The translations under genes and the position numbers were made by a program. From NCBI GenBank assembly GCA_015484715.1, contig WFUY01000459.1:1-6484 (forward strand): 6,484 nt of DNA, given 5' to 3'. The notes beneath the pieces were generated by a model, which had not been told where the DNA came from, ran no database searches, and saw only the letters and a program-made list of their open reading frames with translations. Shown here piece after piece: positions 1 to 5,459 of this stretch. The DNA is from Thermoflexales bacterium. Lineage in GTDB: Bacteria; Chloroflexota; Anaerolineae; S140-20. Position 1 is the stretch's first letter. Each line of letters starts with the position of its first letter.

Positions 1-329
1 ACCCGGTGCTGATGCTGGACGGGCCGATCCCGGCGACCCGGGCGGTGTTGCAGCGGGCGGGGCTTCGCCCGGCCGACATAGACAGCTTCGAGGTGAACGA
101 AGCCTTCGCCTCGGTGCCCCTGGCCTGGGCCCGGGAACTCCGGCCCCCGATGGAGCGGGTGAACCCCGACGGCGGGGCCATCGCCCTGGGCCATCCCCTG
201 GGGGCGACGGGGGCGCGGCTGATGACGACGCTGGCCCACCGGCTGGTCCGCACCGGAGCCCGCTATGGCCTGCAGACGATGTGCATCGGCCACGGCATGG
301 CCACGGCGACGATCCTGGAGCGGGCGTAG
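1..329 (+). CDS. Thiolase (acetyl-CoA acetyltransferase family), C-terminal part
   Basis: This is the C-terminal domain of a thiolase, a cytosolic enzyme that condenses acyl-CoAs or cleaves 3-ketoacyl-CoA. The gene enters from the left edge in frame (first complete codon at 3) and stops with TAG at 327-329, leaving about 109 residues of a family that is usually near 390. Three family signatures are visible: NEAFA near the start, GGAIALGHPLGATG with the catalytic His codon at 192-194, and the C-terminal MCIGHGMATATILER block with the catalytic Cys codon at 282-284. The nucleophilic Cys of the N-terminal half lies outside the window. The block CIGHG has His where many thiolases have Gly (CxGGG), a variant within the wider family. 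The substrate (acetoacetyl-CoA versus longer chains) cannot be told from this part. A new promoter begins 20 bp after the stop, so the following gene can be transcribed on its own. Confidence 0.93.
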   Translation, partial: PVLMLDGPIPATRAVLQRAGLRPADIDSFEVNEAFASVPLAWARELRPPMERVNPDGGAIALGHPLGATGARLMTTLAHRLVRTGARYGLQTMCIGHGMATATILERA

Positions 330-348
330 GGCATATCTGGAGACGTCG

Positions 349-377
349 TTGTCGAAACCGCCTCGCTGTACTATAAT
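349..377 (+). promoter_or_regulatory. Sigma-70-type promoter of the PEP/pyruvate-binding gene
   Basis: TTGTCG (349-354) is followed after 17 bp by a perfect TATAAT (372-377). Transcription would start near 384, giving a leader of only about 22 nt with the Shine-Dalgarno GAGGAGAGG (394-402) before the ATG at 407. The -35 matches consensus at 4 of 6 positions. Confidence 0.7.
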
Positions 378-406
378 CCTTAACAGACCTGGCGAGGAGA
401 GGTGAG

Positions 407-2761
407 ATGCGTTACGACATCCAGGCGATGCCCAAAGTGCTGGCCGTCTACCTGCGGCTCTCCGAGTACCCCATCCTGGCCCGGAGGATTCGGGAGCGGA
501 TGCGCCAGGAGCTCTTTGCCCGGGGCATCATCAGCCGTGAGCAGTTCGAGGCCGAGGTGCGGGCCAAGGCCATCCACACTCAGAAGGAAGAGGGGCTCTC
601 GAACCCCCTGGTCCAGGAGTCGGCCGAGGAGTGGGAGGAGCGGGTCCGCATCATCCGCGACCACCTCACCGACTTCTACTTCGCCCTGAACCTCCCCTAT
701 ACCCTCTTCGAGGAGATCGTCCGCTCCGTCCTCAGCCCTCGGAGGCCGGGGGAGGAGATCATCCTGACCTTCAACCCCGAGCTGGCCCCCTGGGACATCC
801 TCTTCGCCCAGGCCGAGGAGTACGAGAAGCTGCCGCCGGAGAAGAAGGCCAAGATCCACCATCACCTCCAGGAGATCATCGTCGTCCTGACCCGGGGGAT
901 GATCAGCGACCAGTTGGACTTCATCGCCCTGGCCCGGACCCATTTCAACATCTTTGACCTGAAGCGGATCTACCAGAGCCGCATCGGGCGGGGCAAGATC
1001 GGGGGCAAGGCGGCGGGGATCATGCTGGCCTACAAGATCCTGCGGGAGGATGATCCCGAGGACCCTCTGCCCATCAGTCAGCACGTCGCCGTCCCAGAGT
1101 CCTACTTCCTGGGGGCCGACGTCTTCTACGACTTCCTGGCCTACAACGAGCTCTTTCCCTACTTCAATCAGAAGTACAGGACGCGGGAGGAGATCGAGGC
1201 CAGCTACCCCCGGATTTATCACAACTTCATTCAGGGCCACTTCCCCGAGGATGTGGTAGAGCGGCTGGAGGCGCTGCTAGAGCGGGTGGGGAACCGTCCG
1301 CTGATCGTGCGCTCCTCCAGTCTGCTGGAGGACAACTTTGGCTACTCCTTCGCCGGCAAGTACGACAGCTTCTTCTGCCCCAACCAGGGGACGCCGGAGG
1401 AGAACCTGCGGGCGCTGCTCAACGCCATCCGCCGCGTCTACGCCAGCACCCTGAAGCCGGATGCTCTCTTCTACCGCCGGCAGGTGGGGCTGGTGGACTA
1501 CGACGAACGGATGGCCGTCCTGATCCAGCGGGTCGAGGGCTTCCAGTACGGGCGGTACTTCTTCCCGGCCGTGGCCGGCGTTGGGTTCAGCCGCAACCCC
1601 TTCCGCTGGAACCGGCGCATCCGACGGGAGGATGGCTTCCTGCGGCTGGTCTGGGGGCTGGGGACCCGGGCGGTGGACCGGGTGGCCAACGACTACCCCC
1701 GCATCGTCGCCCTCAGCCACCCTCAGCTTCGCCCGGAGATGACGGCGGCCAAGATCAAGAAGTACTCCCAGCACTTCGTGGACGTGATAGACCTGGAGGA
1801 GAACCGCTTCAAGACCCTGCCCGTCGCCGAGGTGATCTCCAGCGACTACCCGGGCATCGAGTTGCTGGCCTCGGTGGACGAGGGGGACTACCTGCGGCCC
1901 CTCCACTTCCGGGAGCCGAACCTGCCGCCCCGGTCGCTGGTGCTCACTTTCGACCGCCTGCTTCGGGAGAAGAGCTTTACCACCCTGATGCGGGCGATCC
2001 TGAAGAAGCTGGAGCGGGCCTACGGCCGGCCGGTGGACATCGAGTTCGCCCTGGAGATTGTGCCGGATTACCCGCACCCTCGGTTCGTCGTTCACCTGCT
2101 CCAGTGCCGGCCCCTGAGCAGTTGGGAGCCCCAGCGGGTCTACCAGCTCCCTCAGCACGTCTCGGAGCGGGATATCGTCTTCGTCGCCACCCGCCTGGTG
2201 CCTGAGGGGGTCGTCTCCCGGGTCGAGTACGTGGTCTACGTGGATCCCCACAAGTACGATGCCATCCCGGACCACGCGACCAAGTACGCCATCGGTCGGG
2301 TCATCGGACGCTTGAACAAGAAGCTGGAGGGCCACCCCTACATCTTGATCGGACCGGGCCGGTGGGGGAGTTCCAACATTGACCTGGGGGTGAAAGTGAC
2401 GTATGCGGACATCTACAACGCTTCGATGCTGGTCGAGGTCGCCTTCGCCGGCGCCGAGGGGACGCCCGAGGTCTCCTACGGCACCCACTTCTTCCAAGAC
2501 CTGATCGAGGCCAACATCTATCCACTGCCCCTCTACCCCGACGAGGATGGCGCGGTCTTCAACCGGACCTTCTTCGAGACCTCGCCCAACGTGCTGACGC
2601 GGTTCCTGCCGGAGGATGCCCGGTACGCCGACTACGTCCGGGTCATTGACGTCCGGGAGGTGGCGGGCGGTCGGCTGTTGGAGGTGGTGATGAGCGCCGA
2701 TGAGGAGCGGGCAGTGGCCTACCTACGCCGCTATCCTGATGATGGACGCGATGGGAGGTGA
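407..2761 (+). CDS. PEP/pyruvate-binding (PPDK_N-type) protein lacking the phosphohistidine domain
   Basis: This 784-residue, apparently cytosolic protein has its centre related to the N-terminal ATP-grasp nucleotide-binding domain of pyruvate phosphate dikinase and PEP synthase. Family-like signatures run in order: GKIGGKAAG (196-204), IVRSSSLLEDN (300-310, with the ATP-binding Arg302), LIQRVEG (372-378), GVGFSRNP (391-398), VWGLG (415-419), DIEFAL (544-549) and LLQCRPLS (564-571). The mobile phosphohistidine domain (TSHAA-type motif) and the PEP-binding TIM barrel expected downstream are absent. Instead residues 573-784 form another domain with LIGPGRWGSS (647-656) and YGTHFF (691-696), a pattern I recall from other stand-alone PEP/pyruvate-binding proteins. 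Residues 1-190 are unassigned. The full PEP synthase reaction is therefore unlikely; a phosphotransferase or regulatory role is an inference. The ATG at 407 has Shine-Dalgarno GAGGAGAGG four bases upstream and its own promoter. The stop overlaps the ribosome binding site of the next gene. Confidence 0.85.
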   Translation: MRYDIQAMPKVLAVYLRLSEYPILARRIRERMRQELFARGIISREQFEAEVRAKAIHTQKEEGLSNPLVQESAEEWEERVRIIRDHLTDFYFALNLPYTLFEEIVRSVLSPRRPGEEIILTFNPELAPWDILFAQAEEYEKLPPEKKAKIHHHLQEIIVVLTRGMISDQLDFIALARTHFNIFDLKRIYQSRIGRGKIGGKAAGIMLAYKILREDDPEDPLPISQHVAVPESYFLGADVFYDFLAYNELFPYFNQKYRTREEIEASYPRIYHNFIQGHFPEDVVERLEALLERVGNRPLIVRSSSLLEDNFGYSFAGKYDSFFCPNQGTPEENLRALLNAIRRVYASTLKPDALFYRRQVGLVDYDERMAVLIQRVEGFQYGRYFFPAVAGVGFSRNPFRWNRRIRREDGFLRLVWGLGTRAVDRVANDYPRIVALSHPQLRPEMTAAKIKKYSQHFVDVIDLEENRFKTLPVAEVISSDYPGIELLASVDEGDYLRPLHFREPNLPPRSLVLTFDRLLREKSFTTLMRAILKKLERAYGRPVDIEFALEIVPDYPHPRFVVHLLQCRPLSSWEPQRVYQLPQHVSERDIVFVATRLVPEGVVSRVEYVVYVDPHKYDAIPDHATKYAIGRVIGRLNKKLEGHPYILIGPGRWGSSNIDLGVKVTYADIYNASMLVEVAFAGAEGTPEVSYGTHFFQDLIEANIYPLPLYPDEDGAVFNRTFFETSPNVLTRFLPEDARYADYVRVIDVREVAGGRLLEVVMSADEERAVAYLRRYPDDGRDGR

Positions 2762-2763
2762 TC
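2754..2763 (+). promoter_or_regulatory. Near-perfect Shine-Dalgarno that fixes the glutaredoxin-like start
   Basis: GGAGGTGATC matches the complement of the 16S rRNA 3' end over its whole length and sits 6 bp before ATG 2770. It contains the TGA stop of the upstream gene (2759-2761). An alternative GTG at 2758 lies inside this site and would have no Shine-Dalgarno of its own, so the ATG is preferred. Confidence 0.75.
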
Positions 2764-2769
2764 TCGGAG

Positions 2770-3036
2770 ATGTCAGCTGCAGACGTGGGAGCCGAAAAGG
2801 GTCTGACGGTCTACGGCACCACCTGGTGCCCCGGCGTGCGGCGTGTCCGGCGTTTCCTGGACCGCCGTCAGATCCCGTACCGGTGGGTGGACATTGACGA
2901 AGACGCCGAGGGGCGGGCCTTCGTCGAACAAGTCAACAACGGGATGCGCAGCGTGCCCACCATCGTCTTTGAGGATCGTTCGATCCTGGTGGAGCCCAGC
3001 ATCGCCGAGTTGGCGGCGAAGCTGGGGGTGGAATAG
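2770..3036 (+). CDS. Glutaredoxin/mycoredoxin-like protein with one active-site Cys (CPGV)
   Basis: This is an 88-residue protein of the thioredoxin fold, close in pattern to the glutaredoxin-like and mycoredoxin-like proteins that reduce disulfides or mixed disulfides in the cytosol. A first beta strand LTVYGTTW leads to the active site C20-P-G-V23, followed by a helix (RRVRRFLDRR), a second strand (YRWVDID), and the cis-proline segment RSVPTI that normally packs against the active site. The C-terminal ILVEPSIAELAAKLG helix is typical. In common relatives the motif is CPxC or CGYC. Here the resolving Cys is Val (codon GTG, 2836-2838), so only one-Cys chemistry or no redox activity is possible. 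The start is chosen from the strong Shine-Dalgarno at 2754-2763. Its ribosome binding site overlaps the stop of the PPDK_N-type gene, so the two are very likely cotranscribed and translationally linked. No intrinsic terminator with a U tract follows it. Confidence 0.87.
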   Translation: MSAADVGAEKGLTVYGTTWCPGVRRVRRFLDRRQIPYRWVDIDEDAEGRAFVEQVNNGMRSVPTIVFEDRSILVEPSIAELAAKLGVE

Positions 3037-3197
3037 CCTTTGAAAGCGGTTGGGGGCTTGTCCACGCTCAAGCAAGACCCAGGTTCCCAAGGTCTCCGTG
3101 AGGCGATCTTCACCTTGAGATGCTCTCGAAAATGAGCATGTAGCCTCTCAGGGCCGCCTTTCTAGACCTCGGGAATCTCCAGGGTTAAAGTGTTGAC

Positions 3198-3215
3198 AAG
3201 CCCTGATAAGCTCTG
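3198..3215 (+). repeat. Imperfect direct repeat upstream of the tRNA promoter
   Basis: AAGCCCTG (3198-3205) and AAGCTCTG (3208-3215) differ at one base and are spaced 10 bp apart, about one helical turn. They end just before the -35 box at 3223. An extra TTGACA (3193-3198) abuts the first copy but has no good -10 partner. The pair could be an activator or repressor site; it could also be chance. Confidence 0.25.
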
Positions 3216-3222
3216 TAGGCCC

Positions 3223-3251
3223 TTGACAGAGTCGAGAGATGTAGGTATAAT
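3223..3251 (+). promoter_or_regulatory. Consensus sigma-70 promoter of tRNA-Gly
   Basis: Perfect TTGACA (3223-3228) and perfect TATAAT (3246-3251) are separated by the optimal 17 bp. Transcription should start near 3258, about 6 nt before the mature tRNA 5' end, so RNase P would remove only a very short leader. This is a strong, housekeeping-type promoter. Confidence 0.93.
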
Positions 3252-3263
3252 ATAGCTACGCTA

Positions 3264-3335
3264 GCGGGTGTAGTTCAGTGGTAGAACGTCAGCTTCCCAA
3301 GCTGAATGTCAGGGGTTCGAGTCCCCTCACCCGCT
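3264..3335 (+). tRNA. tRNA-Gly (anticodon CCC)
   Basis: A complete cloverleaf can be drawn. The acceptor stem is GCGGGTG (3264-3270) with CACCCGC (3328-3334) and the discriminator is T at 3335, as usual for bacterial glycine tRNAs. The D arm is GTTC-AGTGGTA-GAAC (3273-3287). The anticodon arm is TCAGC-TTCCCAA-GCTGA (3289-3305) with anticodon CCC at 3296-3298, reading GGG. The variable loop is ATGTC and the T arm is AGGGG-TTCGAGT-CCCCT (3311-3327). No CCA is encoded (next bases CTTTTT), so a CCA-adding enzyme is needed. GGG is a frequent glycine codon in the neighbouring genes, which fits a dedicated CCC tRNA. It has its own consensus promoter and stands alone rather than in a tRNA cluster. 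Confidence 0.97.
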
Positions 3336-3374
3336 CTTTTTCTTCGACCGCATCTCTGGATAACTGCTCCTGAC

Positions 3375-3396
3375 AACCCAGCGCTTTAGCTGGGTT
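3375..3396 (+). terminator. Hairpin between tRNA-Gly and rpiR-type gene (weak terminator or attenuator)
   Basis: AACCCAGC (3375-3382) and GCTGGGTT (3389-3396) form a perfect 8-bp stem with a 6-nt loop GCTTTA. The following bases ATCGTTTG give only a poor U tract, so termination may be incomplete. A T5 run (3337-3341) directly after the tRNA is a second possible stop point. No convincing promoter is visible between the tRNA and the regulator, so read-through could feed the regulator. Confidence 0.45.
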
Positions 3397-3449
3397 ATCG
3401 TTTGCCTGGTTGAGTCATTTGTCGTTGCCGAAGAAGGGAGAAAGCCAAA

Positions 3450-4346
3450 ATGTTTCGAGAGCGCATCCGTGAAAGGTATGAGAAGCTGACGCCCAGCTTC
3501 CGCCGCATTGCGGATTACCTGCTGGACAATTACCAGGAAGCGGCTTTCCTGACCGGCAGCCAGTTGGCCAAGAAGCTTCGCGTGGACCCTGCAACGGTGG
3601 TGCGCTTTGCCCAGCGGCTGGGCTACGACGGCTATCCGGATCTGGCGCGGGATGTGCGGGCGTTGGTCCAGGAGGAACTGCAGGTCCAGGAGCCTGTGCT
3701 GGAAGCACGGCCCGAGACACCGGCAGAGCTGTTGCGGGCCATCCTGCTGAACGAGGCTCAGAACCTGGAGCGCCTGGGCCGTTCCCTCACCGATTCCGTG
3801 GTCGAGGAGATCGTCCAGGCGATCCTGAAGGCCAAGCGCATCCTGGTCGTGGGTCAAGGTCCCCTCGCGGGAGAGGCAGCGGCGGTAGCCCATCGGTTGA
3901 ACATCCTGGGGCTCTCGGCCAAGGCCCTGAATATGGACCTGGTCAACGTCTCGATGGCGCTGCAGGAAGTCGGTGAGAGCGATCTCGTCCTGGGGATCGA
4001 GATCAGCGAGTACGCTTTCGGCAGTGTGGATGCCACGAACCTGCTGCGCACGGCGGCCCAACAGGGGGCCAAGACCGTCTCCATCACCGGGCGGGCCTCT
4101 GCCCCTCTGGCCCGAGCTGCCGACATCACCGTGGCCGTGCCCACCGCCTCTATCGTCGGCGTTCCCTCTACCGGCAGCCTCACCGCCTTCCTGAACGCCC
4201 TGCTCCTGGTGATCGCCAAAGAGCGGCTGAGTGAGCAGAAGGCTCTGGCCAAGAGCTTCGAGCAGTTGGTCCACCGGCTGATGCAAGGACGCTACGAGTT
4301 GGAGCAGCGGGTCCTTCGAGAGGCCGAGCGAGAGGGTGGATCGTAG
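3450..4346 (+). CDS. MurR/RpiR-family transcriptional regulator (HTH + SIS domain)
   Basis: This 298-residue cytosolic DNA-binding regulator has the normal length and two-domain plan of the RpiR family. Residues 1-77 form the HTH_6 domain: LTPSFRRIADYLLDN is its first helix region and the reading-head segment is QLAKKLRVDPATVVRFAQRLGY (38-59), where the family often has a Ser-rich turn before VVRF. Residues of about 119-255 form a sugar isomerase (SIS) domain, starting KRILVVGQGP and continuing through GAKTVSITGRASAPLARAADITVAVP. The loop that usually reads like ISxSG or ISFSRYS is here GIEISEYAF (182-190), so the effector may differ from a typical phosphosugar. ATG 3450 follows AAGGGAG (3434-3440) at 9 bp. 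No catabolic operon lies beside it; the next gene is rph, beyond a strong terminator. Its targets cannot be deduced, and autoregulation is possible. Confidence 0.9.
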   Translation: MFRERIRERYEKLTPSFRRIADYLLDNYQEAAFLTGSQLAKKLRVDPATVVRFAQRLGYDGYPDLARDVRALVQEELQVQEPVLEARPETPAELLRAILLNEAQNLERLGRSLTDSVVEEIVQAILKAKRILVVGQGPLAGEAAAVAHRLNILGLSAKALNMDLVNVSMALQEVGESDLVLGIEISEYAFGSVDATNLLRTAAQQGAKTVSITGRASAPLARAADITVAVPTASIVGVPSTGSLTAFLNALLLVIAKERLSEQKALAKSFEQLVHRLMQGRYELEQRVLREAEREGGS

Positions 4347-4370
4347 CCCTTTCGGCGGCATCGTTGGCAT

Positions 4371-4410
4371 AACCCTCCCACAGGTTCTTGGAGTCTGTGG
4401 GAGGGTTTTT
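4371..4410 (+). terminator. Strong intrinsic terminator after the RpiR-family gene
   Basis: AACCCTCCCACAG (4371-4383) pairs perfectly over 13 bp with CTGTGGGAGGGTT (4395-4407) around an 11-nt loop, and the stem runs into a T5 tract (4406-4410). It lies 24 bp after the regulator's TAG. The arms resemble the inverted repeat in the next leader (4557-4653). Confidence 0.93.
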
Positions 4411-4502
4411 GTTAGCGGGAAGAAGCGTTGGGTTGACTGCCGTGGACTCCCGAAGTAAGGGGCTCGACCCAGGAGGTATTCGCGCCAAGGGCTTCTTGTC
4501 AT

Positions 4503-4532
4503 TTGACGTTTCCCCAACCTCGATGCTATAAT
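4503..4532 (+). promoter_or_regulatory. Extended -10 promoter of the rph unit
   Basis: TTGACG (4503-4508, 5 of 6 matches) is followed after 18 bp by TATAAT (4527-4532), preceded by TGC to make an extended -10 element. Transcription should begin near 4539, giving an untranslated leader of about 200 nt before rph. The stretch 4411-4502 between the terminator and this promoter shows no gene or clear signal. Confidence 0.8.
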
Positions 4533-4556
4533 CCAGCCCGTGTATCTAGTCAGCCT

Positions 4557-4653
4557 ACCCTCCCGCAGGTCACCGGTCGAGGGCGCTTTCGGCCCCGATG
4601 GGGTATTTGAAGCACGGTTTCGCGTCGGAAACGCGCCTAACCTGCGGGAGGGT
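4557..4653 (+). promoter_or_regulatory. Structured 5' leader element (candidate cis-regulatory RNA) of rph
   Basis: ACCCTCCCGCAGGT (4557-4570) and ACCTGCGGGAGGGT (4640-4653) are perfectly complementary over 14 bp across a 69-nt interior. Inside, one hairpin pairs GGGC (4581-4584) with GCCC (4592-4595), extended by TCG (4577-4579) with CGA (4596-4598) around a bulged A. A second segment can fold either as GTTTC/GAAAC (4617-4621 with 4628-4632) or as CGCGT/ACGCG (4621-4625 with 4631-4635); the two are mutually exclusive. GGCGC (4582-4586) can also pair with GCGCC (4633-4637), a possible switch or pseudoknot. The element begins about 18 nt after the predicted transcription start. I do not recognise it as a known riboswitch, T-box, SRP or 6S RNA. 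Alternatives are a miniature inverted-repeat element or an independent small RNA. Confidence 0.55.
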
Positions 4654-4697
4654 GAACAGTTACCAGCCCGTTGTGAACGCCTGTCCGGAGGTGGACG

Positions 4698-4733
4698 ATG
4701 GCGGTGAGGTCGGATGTCTGGACGCTGATGTGA
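4698..4733 (+). other. Possible 11-codon leader ORF with strong Shine-Dalgarno before rph
   Basis: GGAGGTGG (4687-4694) is an excellent Shine-Dalgarno, and 6 nt after its GGAGG core comes ATG 4698. The ORF encodes MAVRSDVWTLM and stops with TGA (4731-4733). It is in the same frame as rph, only TGT separating its stop from the ATG at 4737. It could be a translated leader peptide that couples ribosomes into rph by reinitiation, or the remnant of a longer rph N terminus broken by the TGA. No homology supports a peptide function. Confidence 0.4.
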
Positions 4734-4748
4734 TGTATGGAGGGATGG

Positions 4749-5459
4749 ATGCGCCCCGATGGTCGTGCTGCCGATGAGTTGCGCCCCGTCCGTTTCACCC
4801 TCGACTACGTGCGCTACCCCGAGGGGTCGGTGTTGGTGGAGATGGGTGAGACGAAGGTGCTGTGCAACGTCACTGTGGAGGAACGGGTTCCCTCTTGGCG
4901 GGCCGGCAGCGGCGCCGGCTGGCTGACGGCCGAGTACGCTCTCCTCCCCCGCAGCACCCACCAGCGCACGCCCCGGGAGGTGGGTGGGCTGCGGGGTCGC
5001 ACTCAGGAGATCCGCCGCTTCATCGGGCGTAGTCTGCGGGCTGCTGTGGACCTGGAGCGGCTGGGGGAGCGGATGCTCATCGTGGACTGTGACGTCCTCC
5101 AGGCCGACGGCGGCACCCGGACGGCGGCGGTCACCGGCGGGTACGTCGCCGTCGCCCTGGCCCTACGCCGACTGGCCTGGGCAGGTGTGCTTCCGCCCGA
5201 CCTGTTGCGCCCTCCGGTGGCTGCCGTCAGCGTCGGTGTGGTCAACGGACAGCCCTGTTTGGATCTCTGCTATGCTGAGGATGCCGTCGCCCAGGTGGAT
5301 CTGAACGTGGTGATGGATGTAGAGGGGCGCTTCATCGAAGTGCAGGGGACGGCGGAGCGAAGCCCCTTCTCCCGCGAGGTGCTGGACCGGTTGCTCCATC
5401 TGGCCGCCCGGGGTGTCGAGGAACTGATCCGCCGCCAGCAGGAAGCCTTGAGCCAATGA
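4749..5459 (+). CDS. rph: Ribonuclease PH
   Basis: RNase PH is a phosphate-dependent 3'-to-5' exoribonuclease that trims the 3' ends of tRNA precursors in the cytosol and works as a ring-shaped hexamer of dimers. Counted from ATG 4749, the 236-residue product fits the family length. It begins with the typical MRPDGR. Further signatures are the SV-LVEMGETKVLCN strand region, GLRGRTQEIRRFIGRSLR, the DCDVLQADGGTRTAA block that supplies the phosphate site (GGTR) and acidic active-site residues, and EVQGTAE near the end. ATG 4749 has GGAGGG at 4739-4744. An upstream ATG at 4737 would add four residues (MEGW) and cannot be excluded; the MRPDGR consensus favours the shorter form. The gene is preceded by a long structured leader and a possible leader ORF. 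The stop overlaps the next start as ATGA. The usual partner gene for an XTP/dITP pyrophosphatase does not directly follow. Confidence 0.97.
   Translation: MRPDGRAADELRPVRFTLDYVRYPEGSVLVEMGETKVLCNVTVEERVPSWRAGSGAGWLTAEYALLPRSTHQRTPREVGGLRGRTQEIRRFIGRSLRAAVDLERLGERMLIVDCDVLQADGGTRTAAVTGGYVAVALALRRLAWAGVLPPDLLRPPVAAVSVGVVNGQPCLDLCYAEDAVAQVDLNVVMDVEGRFIEVQGTAERSPFSREVLDRLLHLAARGVEELIRRQQEALSQ

Noticed and set aside
1277..2497. A 406-codon minus-strand open frame within the PPDK_N-type gene
   Set aside because: It is a codon-bias shadow: the sense frame has clear family motifs and the antisense product has none.
3120..3139. Hairpin ATGCTC/GAGCAT with an 8-nt loop after the glutaredoxin-like gene
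   Set aside because: Only 6 bp with no U tract after it, so it is too weak to call a terminator. The rest of 3037-3190 shows no gene.
4557..4653. The inverted repeat as a transposon (MITE) with terminal repeats
   Set aside because: No target-site duplication is visible at the ends (CTA before, GAA after) and the position right behind a promoter fits a leader RNA better, though a genome-wide copy count is needed to exclude it fully.
4640..4665. Resemblance of GGAGGGTGAACAG to the T-box sequence
   Set aside because: The invariant T-box core (AGGGTGGNACCGCG) is not matched beyond AGGGTG, no antiterminator/terminator pair with a U tract follows, and rph is not an expected T-box target.
4652..4777. 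A GTG-started 42-codon frame overlapping the rph start
   Set aside because: It has no good Shine-Dalgarno at a proper distance, no recognisable product, and runs into rph in a different frame.
3327..4961. A 544-codon open frame on the minus strand spanning the tRNA end, the RpiR gene, the terminator and the rph leader
   Set aside because: It is antisense to well-supported genes and crosses a tRNA, an intrinsic terminator and promoters on the + strand. Its translation is low-complexity and family-less, as expected from GC-rich antisense frames.
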